A program made the position numbers and the translations under genes. 64,000 nt of DNA from Pseudodesulfovibrio sp. 5S69 (GTDB lineage Bacteria > Desulfobacterota > Desulfovibrionia > Desulfovibrionales > Desulfovibrionaceae): the NCBI RefSeq assembly GCF_037094465.1, contig NZ_CP146609.1, forward strand, positions 1,861,501 to 1,925,500. Reading direction: 5' to 3'. Within the stretch, counting starts at the first letter, position 1, and the number at the start of each line of letters is the position of its first letter. The notes below the pieces were generated by a model. It was not told the origin of the DNA and did no database searches. It worked only from the letters and a program-made list of their open reading frames with translations. This document shows positions 34,633 to 43,652 of this stretch, in pieces.

Positions 34633-35118
34633 ATGGGCAAAGTGCAGACCTGTCCCCATTGCGGGGGCGAAATTCATGTGTATCGGAATCCCACCCCCAC
34701 GGTGGACGTGGTCATCGCCATGCCGCTTCCAGACGGCGGGGAGGGCGTGGTCCTGGTCAAGCGGAGCAACCCGCCGCTGGGCTGGGCGTTGCCCGGCGGG
34801 TTCGTGGACTACGGCGAGACCTGCGAACACGCGGCCGTGCGCGAGATGAAGGAAGAGACCGGGCTGACGGTGCGGCTGACCGGGCTGCTCGGGGTCTATT
34901 CGGACCCGAACCGCGACCCGCGCGGCCACACCATGAGCGTGGTCTACACCGGGGCGCCCGAAGACCCATCGCAGCTCGCGGCGGGCGACGACGCGGCCGA
35001 GGCGCGGGTCTACCCCCTGGGCCAATGGCCCGAGCTGGCCTTTGACCACGCCCATATCCTGGCGGACTATCTGGCCGCGATCAAGGCCCGCAAGAATCCT
35101 TGCCCGGTCGCGGATTGA
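34633..35118 (+). CDS. Nudix hydrolase with zinc-ribbon-like start
   Basis: This 161-residue protein begins with a CPHCGG half-ribbon (Cys7, Cys10). The Nudix box spans residues 55-77 (GGFVDYGETCEHAAVREMKE, then ETG). Such enzymes cleave nucleoside diphosphates linked to another group; ADP-ribose- or NADH-type substrates are typical for this subgroup but cannot be assigned. Only one CxxC pair is present, so zinc binding would need dimerisation or other ligands. It may be reached by transcription from the sigma-54 promoter upstream. Confidence 0.88.
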   Translation: MGKVQTCPHCGGEIHVYRNPTPTVDVVIAMPLPDGGEGVVLVKRSNPPLGWALPGGFVDYGETCEHAAVREMKEETGLTVRLTGLLGVYSDPNRDPRGHTMSVVYTGAPEDPSQLAAGDDAAEARVYPLGQWPELAFDHAHILADYLAAIKARKNPCPVAD

Positions 35119-35192
35119 CTTCCCGCCGGGGGCGGGCGTAGCGTCCCGGAACCGGGCTTCCCCGGACAGACCGAATTCAAGGTGAGACGAAC

Positions 35193-36203
35193 ATGCGAAC
35201 CCTGTGCATAACCCTCGGTGACCCCTGCGGCCTCGGCCCCGAGCTGGTGGCCCGCCATTTCCTGGACTCCGGCGAGCCCGTTGACCGGTTCCTGCTCATC
35301 GGACCGGCTCCGGCCCTGGATCGCGAGCTGGCCCGGCTGGGCGCGGCCCGTTTCTTCACCCTTCTCGATTCCCCTGAGGAGATCACGGACAAGGGACCCG
35401 GCGTCTACGTTCACCAGCCGCCCGAGCTGGACGGCGTGTGCTTTCCCCCCGGCGCGCCGTGCCGGGAGGGAGGACTTTCGGCGGGCGTCAGCATGGACGC
35501 GGCCATCAACGTCCTCAAATCGGGCCTGGCCCAGGGGCTTTTGACCTGCCCCCTGAACAAGGCCATGCTCAACGCCGCCGGGTTCGACTTTCCCGGCCAC
35601 ACGGAATTTTTGGCCGAAAAGCTCGGCGTGGGCCGGGACAACGTGTGCATGCACCTGTGCGGCCACGACCCGGATGACCCTTCGCCCAAGCTGCGCGTCA
35701 GCCTGGTGACCACCCACCCGCGTCTGCGGGACGTGCCCGCCCTGGTCACCAAAGAGCGCATCCTGCACTGCCTGCGCCTGACGGCCGACTTCATCCAGCG
35801 CCTCGGCCTGACCGGCCCCATCGGCGTGTGCGGCCTGAACCCCCACGCCGGGGAGTCCGGGCGCATCGGCGACGAGGAGATCACGACCATCATCCCGGCC
35901 CTGGAACAGGCCTCGGCCGAGGGCATCGAGGTGGCCGGCCCCATACCGGGCGACACCATCTTTCATTTCGCGGCCAAGGGCCAATACCCGGCCGTGCTGG
36001 CCATGTACCACGACCAGGGGCTGGCCCCGCTCAAGCTGCTCCACTTCAGCCGCGCCGTGAACGTCACTCTGGGGCTGCCGTACCCGCGCACCTCGCCCGA
36101 CCACGGCACCGGCTACGACCTGGTGGGCACGGGCGAGGCGTCCATCGACAGCTTCCGGGCCGCCCTGGACATGCTCCGGAAACTGGTCGGCAAGGTGGCC
36201 TGA
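35193..36203 (+). CDS. pdxA: 4-hydroxythreonine-4-phosphate dehydrogenase PdxA
   Basis: This 336-residue oxidoreductase acts in the DXP-dependent pyridoxal-phosphate pathway. ITLGDPCGLGPEL opens the protein. Metal-binding histidines occur in FPGHTEFLAE (near residue 138), the VTTHPRLRDVP region and MYHDQGLAPLK (near residue 272), and SPDHGTGYDLVG closes the active site. AAGGTGAGACGAAC precedes ATG 35193. gmhB follows after 2 bases. Confidence 0.95.
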   Translation: MRTLCITLGDPCGLGPELVARHFLDSGEPVDRFLLIGPAPALDRELARLGAARFFTLLDSPEEITDKGPGVYVHQPPELDGVCFPPGAPCREGGLSAGVSMDAAINVLKSGLAQGLLTCPLNKAMLNAAGFDFPGHTEFLAEKLGVGRDNVCMHLCGHDPDDPSPKLRVSLVTTHPRLRDVPALVTKERILHCLRLTADFIQRLGLTGPIGVCGLNPHAGESGRIGDEEITTIIPALEQASAEGIEVAGPIPGDTIFHFAAKGQYPAVLAMYHDQGLAPLKLLHFSRAVNVTLGLPYPRTSPDHGTGYDLVGTGEASIDSFRAALDMLRKLVGKVA

Positions 36204-36205
36204 CC

Positions 36206-36745
36206 ATGTTCAAGCGTTACGTCCTGCTCGACCGCGACGGCACCATCATCCACGACAGGCACTACCTGCACGACCCGGACGGCGTGGAGCTCCTGCCCCA
36301 GGCCGCCGAGGGCCTCAAGCGCATGCAGGGCATGGGCTTCGGCCTGGCCGTACTGACCAATCAGAGCGGCGTCGGGCGCGGCTACTATGACGAGGACGCC
36401 GTCCTCGCCTGCAACGACCGCATGATCGAACTCCTCGCGGCCCAGGGCGTGACTATCGACGGGGTCTTCTATTGCCCGCACGAGCCCAAGGACAAGTGCA
36501 ACTGCCGCAAGCCCAAGCCCGGACTCATGGAACGGGCCGCCGCCGAACTCGACTTCGACCCGGCCCAGGCCTTCATGATCGGCGACAAGTCCGCCGACAT
36601 CGGGCTGGGCAAGAACACCGGCGCGACCACCATCCTCGTGCGTACCGGCAAGGGCGCGGCCCAGGAAGCCAAATGCGGCCGCCGCGCCGACCACGTCTGC
36701 GACGACCTCTTCGCCGCCGCGCTGTACATCGAAAGCTTGATGTAG
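36206..36745 (+). CDS. gmhB: D-glycero-D-manno-heptose 1,7-bisphosphate 7-phosphatase
   Basis: This 179-residue HAD phosphatase acts in ADP-heptose synthesis for the LPS inner core. The nucleophile motif is LLDRDGTI (Asp9, Asp11). TNQSGVGRGYY is motif II, and the zinc-binding loop is CPHEPKDKCNCRKPKPG. MIGDKSADI carries the metal-binding aspartates. It fits the Kdo genes found a few kilobases further on. Confidence 0.94.
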   Translation: MFKRYVLLDRDGTIIHDRHYLHDPDGVELLPQAAEGLKRMQGMGFGLAVLTNQSGVGRGYYDEDAVLACNDRMIELLAAQGVTIDGVFYCPHEPKDKCNCRKPKPGLMERAAAELDFDPAQAFMIGDKSADIGLGKNTGATTILVRTGKGAAQEAKCGRRADHVCDDLFAAALYIESLM

Positions 36746-36823
36746 GGGGGCCTCCGGGCCTCCAGCCGTTGGCGAGTCTTCGAGCCTTACGGATGAGGAC
36801 AGCAGCGATCGGCCAGGGAGGAG

Positions 36824-36918
36824 GAGAGGGAACCTTCTGAGGAAAAGGTTCCCTCTCCCTTCCCCTGATCCCCCAATCCTCTCTCCCTCCCAAACTTTTT
36901 GTGGGCGCATGCGCGCGT
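36824..36918 (-). repeat. Dispersed intergenic repeat, copy B, with terminal hairpin
   Basis: Read on the - strand, GCGCATGCGC is followed by AAAAAGTTTGGGAGGG, GGATTGGGGGATCAGGGGAA and a hairpin in which GAGAGGGAACCTT pairs perfectly with AAGGTTCCCTCTC (36824-36857). The hairpin may also end gmhB transcription. The 36746-37119 gap holds only this copy, copy C and a terminator; I see no gene in it. Confidence 0.75.
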
Positions 36919-37007
36919 GCGGTGGGCTGAGGTAGGCAGTGCTTTTTCCCTGTGATCGTTCGGAGATGGTCAATTTTTAGAGGAGAGGACGGATTCATGT
37001 CCCCATC

Positions 37008-37064
37008 CGCGAAGCGGGATAGAAAGTTTAGGAAGGGAAAGGGGATGGGGGGCCGGAGGCAACC
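37008..37064 (+). repeat. Dispersed intergenic repeat, copy C
   Basis: CGCGAAGCGG, then AAAGTTTAGGAAGGG and GGGGATGGGGGGCCGGAGG. It is oriented opposite to copy B in the same tail-to-tail gap and abuts the terminator at 37065. Confidence 0.75.
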
Positions 37065-37102
37065 AAACGAAAAGGGCTCCCGTGCGGGAGCCCTTTTCGT
37101 TT
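37065..37102 (-). terminator. Bidirectional terminator at the end of the ddl-waaA-kdsB-carA operon
   Basis: AAACGAAAAGGGCTCCC pairs perfectly over 17 bp with GGGAGCCCTTTTCGTTT around a GTGC loop. It is T-rich on both strands. Confidence 0.9.
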
Positions 37103-37119
37103 GATATAGCAGTGCTTGG

Positions 37120-37920
37120 CTAGCCCATTTTTTTCTGGGCGAATTTGAGCATTTTGAGGGCTTCGGCGAAGTCGGGGTTGATTTCAACGGCCTTATTGGC
37201 GGAGCTGGCCATTTTGCCCCATTTACGCCAATCGTAGTAGAGGCGGCCCATGTTGTAGTGCAGGTATTCGTCGTTGGTGGTCAGGGTCAGGGCCTTGAGG
37301 TAGTACTTTTCGGCGGTCTCGAAGTCCTGCATCTTGCGCAGGACCATGCCGATGCGGTTGTACAGGTGGATGGCGTTCGGGTCGTCCTTGAGCGCGTCAT
37401 CCAGCATGGAGTAGGCTTCCTTGTACCGGCCCGCGTTGAGGTAGCGGTCGGCGATGTCTGCCTTAAGTTCCGGGTCGCCGCTGAAGGAGCGCACCAATTG
37501 GTCGAAGGTCGCGGTGGCCTTGTCCCAGTCCTGGGCGTCCAGGGCGGCCTGGCCCTTTTCCAGTTCGGCCAGTTTCTGGGCGTTGAACGCATCCAGGTCG
37601 CCCTGAACCTCTTCATTGAGGGCCTTTTGCAGTTCCTGGAGCAATTCGCGCATGGCGTCGAGCAAGGGACGCTCCTTGCCGGGCTCGTAGCTGATGACCA
37701 AGGGGTAGATCTTGCGCAGTTCCTTGTCGGAATTGAGCACGTAGGTGACCTTATGGAGGATTTCCTCGAACTCGTCGCGTTCGTTCTTCATGACCTGATT
37801 CTTGAGGAAGAGAATGAGGCCGTCGTGAACCGCCTGCACCGCGGGCATGTACTTGCCCTTTTTGAGGAGCGTGGCGACGGAATTCAACTTCTTTCGCGAC
37901 TTGATCAGATCTGCTGACAT
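37120..37920 (-). CDS. TPR-repeat protein
   Basis: This 266-residue cytoplasmic protein is helical throughout. Residues 1-115 are charged (SADLIKSRKKLNSVATLLKK) and have no recognised domain. Residues about 120-265 hold TPR units (GQAALDAQDWDKATATFDQL, RYLNAGRYKEAYSMLDDAL, AEKYYLKALTL). It is the last gene of the six-gene operon, 27 bases after carA. No function can be assigned; a scaffold or stress-related role would be a guess. Confidence 0.8.
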   Translation of the reverse strand: MSADLIKSRKKLNSVATLLKKGKYMPAVQAVHDGLILFLKNQVMKNERDEFEEILHKVTYVLNSDKELRKIYPLVISYEPGKERPLLDAMRELLQELQKALNEEVQGDLDAFNAQKLAELEKGQAALDAQDWDKATATFDQLVRSFSGDPELKADIADRYLNAGRYKEAYSMLDDALKDDPNAIHLYNRIGMVLRKMQDFETAEKYYLKALTLTTNDEYLHYNMGRLYYDWRKWGKMASSANKAVEINPDFAEALKMLKFAQKKMG

Positions 37921-37947
37921 GAGGCGTTCCTGGCTGTGGTTCGGGAG

Positions 37948-39072
37948 TTATATCCCGGTACTTTCCTTGACCATATCACGAAATCTCGGAAAGAAATAGC
38001 GGCTGTCGTGGGGGCCGGGCCCGGCTTCCGGGTGGTACTGGATGGCCAGGATGGGTTTTTCCCTGTGGCGGAAGCCCTCGAGGGTGTTGTCGTTCAGGTT
38101 CACGTGGGTTTTTTCCAGGAAATCCAGGCCGTCCACGTCCACGCAGAAGCCGTGGTTCTGGGACGAGATCTCGATCTTTTCGGTCTGCAGATCTATGACC
38201 GGGTGGTTGCAGCCGTGGTGGCCGAACTTGAGTTTGTAGGTGGTGCCGCCCATGGCCAGGCCGAGGATCTGGTGGCCCAGGCAGATGCCCGCCACGGGCA
38301 GGTCCTCGCACAGGTCCCTGGCCGCTTCCACGGCGGTGGTCACGGCGGCCGGATCACCGGGGCCGTTGGACAGGAACACGGCGTCCGGGCCGAGCTCGCG
38401 CGCCTGGGCCGCTGTGTAGTCGGAGGGCAGGACGATCATGTCGAAGCCCTCGTTCTCCATGAGGCGCAGGATGTTCCACTTGATGCCGTAGTCGTAGACC
38501 ACGAGCTTGGGGCCCTGGCCCTTCCAGGCGAAGTCCCTGATGTCGTCGATGTACACCGGCTTTTTGCCGTCCCAGGTGTACGGCTTGTCGCAGGACACGC
38601 GGTCGGCCAGGTTGAGGCCTTCCATATCCTCGATGGACCGGGCTTTTTCGACCAGTTCGGCCGGGTCGGCGTCGCCGGTGGCGATATAGCCGCGCTGGGC
38701 GCCGTTGAGGCGCAGGTGGCGGGTCAGGGCGCGGGTGTCGATGCCCTCGATGCCCATGACGCCGGCCTCGGTCAGGTAGTCGGGCAGGGACATGGTCGAG
38801 CGCCAGTTGCTCGGCTTCTTGCAGCATTCCTTGACGATGAATCCGGCCGCCTGGACCTTGTGCGACTCCACGTCCTCGGGGTTGATCCCGTAGTTGCCGA
38901 TGAGCGGGTAGGTCATGGTGACCATCTGCCCGGTGTAGGACGGATCGGTCAGGATCTCCTGGTAGCCGGTCATGCCGGTGTTGAAGATGACCTCACCGGA
39001 GGCCTCGCCCTGCCCGGTGAAACTCGTCCCCTTGAAAATCGTGCCGTCTTCGAGGGCAAGAATCGCTTTCAT
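37948..39072 (-). CDS. carA: Carbamoyl-phosphate synthase small subunit
   Basis: This 374-residue glutaminase subunit feeds ammonia to CarB for carbamoyl phosphate (pyrimidine and arginine synthesis). The N-terminal CPSase domain has the signature [18 protein letters not shown]. The class I amidotransferase domain has the nucleophile in [12 protein letters not shown], and His/Glu in [15 protein letters not shown] 39072 overlaps the kdsB stop by one base (TGATG). carB is not adjacent. Confidence 0.97.
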   Translation of the reverse strand: MKAILALEDGTIFKGTSFTGQGEASGEVIFNTGMTGYQEILTDPSYTGQMVTMTYPLIGNYGINPEDVESHKVQAAGFIVKECCKKPSNWRSTMSLPDYLTEAGVMGIEGIDTRALTRHLRLNGAQRGYIATGDADPAELVEKARSIEDMEGLNLADRVSCDKPYTWDGKKPVYIDDIRDFAWKGQGPKLVVYDYGIKWNILRLMENEGFDMIVLPSDYTAAQARELGPDAVFLSNGPGDPAAVTTAVEAARDLCEDLPVAGICLGHQILGLAMGGTTYKLKFGHHGCNHPVIDLQTEKIEISSQNHGFCVDVDGLDFLEKTHVNLNDNTLEGFRHREKPILAIQYHPEAGPGPHDSRYFFPRFRDMVKESTGI

Positions 39073-39812
39073 CAATGGTTCTCCAGAATGGTCTTGACCT
39101 TGACGAGGTCTTCGGGCCTGTCCACCCCGTGGCAGGTGTGCCGCGTCTCGGTCACGTAAATATCGATACCGTCTTCGAGCAGACGGAGCTGTTCCAGTTT
39201 TTCCCGCTGCTCCAGCGGGCTCGGGTCCAGGCTGCCGAACCGCTCCAGCGCCTCCATGCGGAAGGCGTAGAGGCCGATGTGCAGCAGGAAGCCGTGCAGC
39301 TTCCCGTCGCGGTCGAAGGGCACCAGCGAGCGGGAGAAGTAGAGCGCCCGTCCGTCGGCGGCCCGGACCACCTTGACCCGGTCGGGCGATGCCGCCTCTT
39401 CCGGGCCGATGGACGTGGCCAGGGTGGTCACCCGGACCCGGCAATTTTCGAAGGGCCGGACCAACTCGGTGAGCATGTCCGGCTCCAGGCACGGCTCGTC
39501 ACCCTGGATGTTAACCACTACCGCGTCGGAGTCAATGGACAGGGCCCGCGCTGCCTCGAGCACGCGGTCCGTGCCGCTGGAATGGTCGTGCCGGGTCATG
39601 ACCACGGGCACGTCCAGCGCCTTGGCCGCGTCGAAGATGCGCTCGTCGTCCGTGGCCAGGGTCACGCTGGTCATCTGGGGGCAGGCGGACGCCCGCGACC
39701 AGACGTGCCAGAACATGGGCTTGCCGCCGATCTCGACCAGTGGCTTGCCCGGAAACCGCGAGGATTCGTACCTCGCGGGGATGATGCCGTGACATTCGGG
39801 GAATTCGCTCAT
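39072..39812 (-). CDS. kdsB: CMP-Kdo synthetase (3-deoxy-manno-octulosonate cytidylyltransferase)
   Basis: This 246-residue enzyme activates Kdo with CTP for LPS core assembly. The nucleotide-binding start [16 protein letters not shown], the [11 protein letters not shown] motif and [10 protein letters not shown] are diagnostic. ATG 39812 gives the normal length. It lies between waaA and carA and couples to carA through a TGATG overlap. Confidence 0.96.
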   Translation of the reverse strand: MSEFPECHGIIPARYESSRFPGKPLVEIGGKPMFWHVWSRASACPQMTSVTLATDDERIFDAAKALDVPVVMTRHDHSSGTDRVLEAARALSIDSDAVVVNIQGDEPCLEPDMLTELVRPFENCRVRVTTLATSIGPEEAASPDRVKVVRAADGRALYFSRSLVPFDRDGKLHGFLLHIGLYAFRMEALERFGSLDPSPLEQREKLEQLRLLEDGIDIYVTETRHTCHGVDRPEDLVKVKTILENH

Positions 39813-39828
39813 TGCTTGGGTAGCGTAT

Positions 39829-41115
39829 TTAATCCTTATTAAGAAAATCGGCAACCTGTTTGGAGACCGCTTCCGCGCCGCCCCTTCGGTCCCGGATATA
39901 CCGCCTGGCGGCACCGGCAACCTCACGGCGCGACGGCGGGTTGTCGATGATTTTCTTGAGTGATTCCAAAGCATCCTGCCAGCCGGACGCCTCCACGGCC
40001 AGACCCGAGTCGATGATTTCGCGGCCGACCCAGGCGAAGTTCTTCCAGTGCGGACCGGTCACCGGGGTCACGCCGCTGGTCAGGGGTTCGAGAAAATTCT
40101 GCCCGCCGAGCGGGGCCAGCGAGCCGCCCACGAAGGCCGCCTTGGCCAGTCCGTAGGCCGGGACCAACTCGCCGAAGGCATCCCACAGGATGACCGAGCC
40201 GGGCCGGGCCGGGCCGGAGAGCCGGGAGCGGAGGACCCAGTTGAGCCCGGCCCCGTCCATGGCTTTGCGCCACAGGTCCAGGTGGTGCATGTGGCGCGGG
40301 AACAGGCCGAGCACCACCGCCGGGCGCGCGGACATGAGCCCGGCGGCCAGCCTGGTCACGTCGTGCTCCTCCTCCCGGCGCACCGAGCCGAAGATGACGA
40401 ACGAGTCCCTCTCGCGGATCAGGTCCCCGAGCGGGTTGCCCTTGCGGGCCATGGGGGCGCCGTCGCCCATGCGGTCGAACTTGATGTTCGGCATGATCCG
40501 GACCTTTTCGCGGCCGAACAGGGTGCCGAAGCGGCGGCCGTCGGTCTCGGACACGGCCATGATCCGGTCCGGGGACAGGGCCCGGAACAGGCCGGGCCAG
40601 GACATGTATCCGGCCAGGGACTTGGTGGTCATGCGGCCGTTGGCCAGGAGCACGCGCACGTTCTCGGCCTTGCAGGCGGACAGGAAGCCCGGCCAGATCT
40701 CGGTCTCAAGGATAACGGCGAGCCTGGGGCGCACGCGCCGGACCATGCGGGTCATGAGCTCGGGCGCGTCGAACGGGAAATACCACGGCTGGACCGCCAG
40801 TCCGGCCTTGCGCCCGTTGGCCTCCTCCGCGGCCCGGAGCAGGGTCTGGTATCCCTGCAGGGTGTTGGTGGTCACGAGCACGCGCAGGGTCTCGGGTCCG
40901 GCGGGCTTCAGGTGTTTGAGGACCTCCCAGGCCAGGTACGCCTCGCCCCCGCTGGCCGCCTGCATCCACAGGTCGGCCGGGGCGGGCATGCCCCCGGCCA
41001 GGGTGCGTTGTTCCCATCCGTCCTTGAGCCGTCCGTTGAATCTGAGCAGGGGCAGGGCGGCTTTCCAGGCCAATCCGTACGTCTTGAGGGCCAGGCCCAC
41101 GCCGGTCGTGGCCAT
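39829..41115 (-). CDS. waaA: 3-deoxy-D-manno-octulosonic acid transferase (Kdo transferase)
   Basis: This 428-residue GT30 glycosyltransferase transfers Kdo from CMP-Kdo to lipid [14 protein letters not shown] (near residues 50-62) carries the catalytic acidic residue, [10 protein letters not shown] is the GT30 signature and [14 protein letters not shown] the CMP-binding end. A hydrophobic N-terminus should anchor it to the inner membrane. It starts directly after the ddl stop (TAGATG) and precedes kdsB by 16 bases, so synthesis and use of CMP-Kdo are encoded together. Confidence 0.95.
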   Translation of the reverse strand: MATTGVGLALKTYGLAWKAALPLLRFNGRLKDGWEQRTLAGGMPAPADLWMQAASGGEAYLAWEVLKHLKPAGPETLRVLVTTNTLQGYQTLLRAAEEANGRKAGLAVQPWYFPFDAPELMTRMVRRVRPRLAVILETEIWPGFLSACKAENVRVLLANGRMTTKSLAGYMSWPGLFRALSPDRIMAVSETDGRRFGTLFGREKVRIMPNIKFDRMGDGAPMARKGNPLGDLIRERDSFVIFGSVRREEEHDVTRLAAGLMSARPAVVLGLFPRHMHHLDLWRKAMDGAGLNWVLRSRLSGPARPGSVILWDAFGELVPAYGLAKAAFVGGSLAPLGGQNFLEPLTSGVTPVTGPHWKNFAWVGREIIDSGLAVEASGWQDALESLKKIIDNPPSRREVAGAARRYIRDRRGGAEAVSKQVADFLNKD

Positions 41116-42027
41116 CTAAACCCTGCCTTCCAGGCCGAGCCGGATGAGCTCGCCGATCAATTCGGTGAAGGAGTAGCCCACGTGGGCCGCCGCCCGCGGC
41201 AGCAGGCTGGTGGGGGTCATGCCGGGCAGGGTGTTGACCTCAAGCAGGTAGGCCTCGCCGTCGGCGGTGGCGATGAAGTCGCCCCGGCTGTAGCCGGTCA
41301 GGCCGAGGGCCGCGTGGGCCGTGAGCATCTGCTCCCGGATGGACGTGGACAGCGCTTCGTCCACCGGGGCCGGGCAGATCTCCTCGGCCCCGTCGTCCGC
41401 GTACTTGTTCTCGTAGTCGAAGTAGTCGGACCCGTCCCGGGGGGTGATCATGATCAGGGGCAGGGCTTCGTCGCCGAGGATGCCGCAGGTCAGCTCCACG
41501 CCGGGGATGAAGGCCTCGACCAGGGCGGACTGGCACATGTCGAAGACCTTGTCGAGCGCGGCCGGGAACTCTTCGGCCGTGCGCACCAGGGACATGCCTA
41601 GGGACGAGCCGCCCTTGTCCGGCTTGACGAACACGGGCAGGGCAAGTTCCAGCGGGGTTTCGCGGCCCTGGGTGGGCGTGACCAGTTGCCAGTCCGGGGT
41701 CTTGATGCCGTTGGCCTCGAAGACCTCCTTGGCGGCGGCCTTGTTCAGGGCCAGGTAGGAGGCGGCCGGGCCCGCGCCCTGGTAGGGGCAGTTCGCCTTG
41801 TCCAGGACGGCCTGGATCAGGCCGTCCTCGCCCGGCGTGCCGTGCAGGTTTATGAAGGCGAAGTCCGCGTCTTTGGCTATGGAAAGCAGGTTCCGGAAGT
41901 CGTCGGCGGGGTCGAAAAAGGTCACGTCGTGACCGAGTTCATCCAGGGCGGCCCGGATCTTCTTCGCCCCGGACAGGGAGACGTCGCGTTCGTCAGACCA
42001 GCCGCCCGCTATCAAAATCACATGCAT
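41116..42027 (-). CDS. ddl: D-alanine--D-alanine ligase
   Basis: This 303-residue ATP-grasp ligase makes the D-Ala-D-Ala end of the peptidoglycan precursor. GGWSDERDVSLSGA (residues 8-21), the LHGTPGEDGLIQA motif, PVFVKPDKGGSSLGMS and LLEVNTLPGMTPTSL are characteristic. It overlaps the upstream HD-domain gene by 35 bases, and waaA follows with no gap. Confidence 0.96.
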   Translation of the reverse strand: MHVILIAGGWSDERDVSLSGAKKIRAALDELGHDVTFFDPADDFRNLLSIAKDADFAFINLHGTPGEDGLIQAVLDKANCPYQGAGPAASYLALNKAAAKEVFEANGIKTPDWQLVTPTQGRETPLELALPVFVKPDKGGSSLGMSLVRTAEEFPAALDKVFDMCQSALVEAFIPGVELTCGILGDEALPLIMITPRDGSDYFDYENKYADDGAEEICPAPVDEALSTSIREQMLTAHAALGLTGYSRGDFIATADGEAYLLEVNTLPGMTPTSLLPRAAAHVGYSFTELIGELIRLGLEGRV

Positions 42028-42634
42028 TGAGGTCCACCTCGAGTGTGTCGCATAACAGTTGTTCCAGCTCCAGGGCCTGCCGCTTGGTTTCGTTGATGCT
42101 GTCCTGGATGTTCAGGGGGATGCCGTACCGCACGATCAGGTCGTCGAAACGGTCTTCGATGGACACCAGCCGGTTGTGGTTCACGCGCTTGTCCGCATAG
42201 AGCACGGCCAGGGGCGGGAAGTAGCGCGGCAGGTCCAGGTCGAAGGGCCAGTAGACGTGATGCGTCACGCCGGAGGCGATGACCGGGTTGCCGGTCAGCT
42301 CCATGACCCAGGCCCCGCCCAACTGGCTGTGGTTGCCGCCATGGCGGATGCAGTAGGTCTTGGCCAGGTCGTGGAGCAGGGCCGAAGCGCGCACCGTGGG
42401 CACGTCCACGTCCATCCCCGTCTTGACGGCCCGCCTGGCCAGAAAGGTGGCCACGTCGGCGACCATGCGGCTGTGCTCAGCCACGTTGTCGAGCATGGCG
42501 AATTCTTTCCAATATCGGGCGCACCGGGCGTCGTCCGGGACGAACAGTTCGGGAGCGGGACGGGCCGGGGGCGGCGGGGGCAGCGTCGACCGCCGTGAAT
42601 AGGCGGCGTGGGCGGTGTTTTCCTTGGCAGACAT
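41993..42634 (-). CDS. HD domain phosphohydrolase
   Basis: This 213-residue protein has the metal-binding HD signature AEHSRMVADVA, then LLHDLAKTY and LYADKRVNHN. Residues 1-35 are Pro-rich and probably disordered (TLPPPPPARPAPE). It may hydrolyse a nucleotide or related phosphoester; the substrate is unknown. It is the first gene of the operon and overlaps ddl by 35 bases. No clear ribosome site precedes ATG 42634. Confidence 0.85.
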   Translation of the reverse strand: MSAKENTAHAAYSRRSTLPPPPPARPAPELFVPDDARCARYWKEFAMLDNVAEHSRMVADVATFLARRAVKTGMDVDVPTVRASALLHDLAKTYCIRHGGNHSQLGGAWVMELTGNPVIASGVTHHVYWPFDLDLPRYFPPLAVLYADKRVNHNRLVSIEDRFDDLIVRYGIPLNIQDSINETKRQALELEQLLCDTLEVDLNACDFDSGRLV

Positions 42635-42830
42635 GGCGTGCGTGCGCGACGGGCGTCGGGTTGGCGGGATGCACTAGCGCATCCGATGGTTTCCATCTAC
42701 CAGCACGGCCCAAAAAAATAAAGCGGGCGCGCCCCGGAAAAAAAGCCCGTTCGTCTCCCAGGCCATTCGTATCGCTGAATTCTGGCGATCGACCTATACT
42801 TATGCTAAAGGGGGATAGTGGGAGGAGTGC

Positions 42831-43499
42831 GTGAAGAGCGTCGTCATATTGCAGATAGTCTTTTTCCTGGGCGGACTGGCCGTCCTGTTCCTGGCTTGGC
42901 GCATGCAACGCATCAACCGGGCATGCTGGCTGCCGGGCGTTTCCTGGTGGGCGGCCGGATACGCGGCCATCGGGCTGGCCGCCATCGGCTCCGGGGCCGA
43001 TTTCTATTACGGCGATTGGATCAAGGGGTTCCTCACCCATCTGCTGCTGACCGGCGGCGTGGTCCTGGTTTGGATGGGCACCCGGCTCTTCTTCGAGGGC
43101 CGGGTCGGCAGCTCGACCATGACGATCTCGACCCTCCTCATGGCGGGCGAGGGCCTGGGCATCTTCTGGTACTATTTCGTCGTCCCCTCCTACCAGGCCC
43201 GGCTGACCATCACCTGCGTGGTCCTGCTCATCCTGTCCATGAGCCTGTCAATGAACTTGTTTCTGTCCCGCATGGACGACCGGGCGGTCATCGCCGCCGG
43301 GGCGTGCTACTCCCTCTTCGCCCTGCTCAACGGGCTGCGGACCCTCGCCATCCTGATTCACCCCGAGCCCTTCGCCCATTACCTGTCCGGCCCCCTGGCC
43401 GTGGCCGCCACCGCCTTGATGTTTCCTGTCCTGCTGGCGGCCCAGGCGGCCACCTTGGTCATGATTCGCGACACGATCCGGGGCACAAGGGGCGAATAG
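42831..43499 (+). CDS. Orphan multi-spanning membrane protein
   Basis: This 222-residue protein has about seven hydrophobic helices spread over its length (VVILQIVFFLGGLAVLFLA, AAGYAAIGLAAIGSG, LTITCVVLLILSMSLSMNLF and others). GGAGGAG precedes GTG 42831, and TATACT about 35 bases upstream could be a -10. It resembles the membrane sensor half of GGDEF or kinase proteins but has no output domain, so it may be a truncated or stand-alone sensor. I do not recognise a named family. Confidence 0.7.
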   Translation: MKSVVILQIVFFLGGLAVLFLAWRMQRINRACWLPGVSWWAAGYAAIGLAAIGSGADFYYGDWIKGFLTHLLLTGGVVLVWMGTRLFFEGRVGSSTMTISTLLMAGEGLGIFWYYFVVPSYQARLTITCVVLLILSMSLSMNLFLSRMDDRAVIAAGACYSLFALLNGLRTLAILIHPEPFAHYLSGPLAVAATALMFPVLLAAQAATLVMIRDTIRGTRGE

Positions 43500-43532
43500 A
43501 ACCGAAAAACTCGCTCCCGGCACCCTTTGAAC

Positions 43533-43569
43533 CGTCCGCCGAGGCCACCGGCCGGTCCGGCGGGTTTTT
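43533..43569 (+). terminator. Terminator after the orphan membrane protein gene
   Basis: CCGCCG pairs with CGGCGG, with an inner GGCC/GGCC pairing, followed by GTTTTTC. Confidence 0.7.
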
Positions 43570-43652
43570 CATTTGCCCATATCTTGGAGAGGGTATATGA
43601 CTGTCGCTAACCTGAAGAAATCGGTTCCGAAATCAGCCTAAAGGACTATGCT

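Noticed and set aside
37008..37102. A CRISPR-like pattern in the repeat-rich gap
   Set aside because: There are only two inverted copies of a longer repeat with no regular spacers; no cas genes are in the window.
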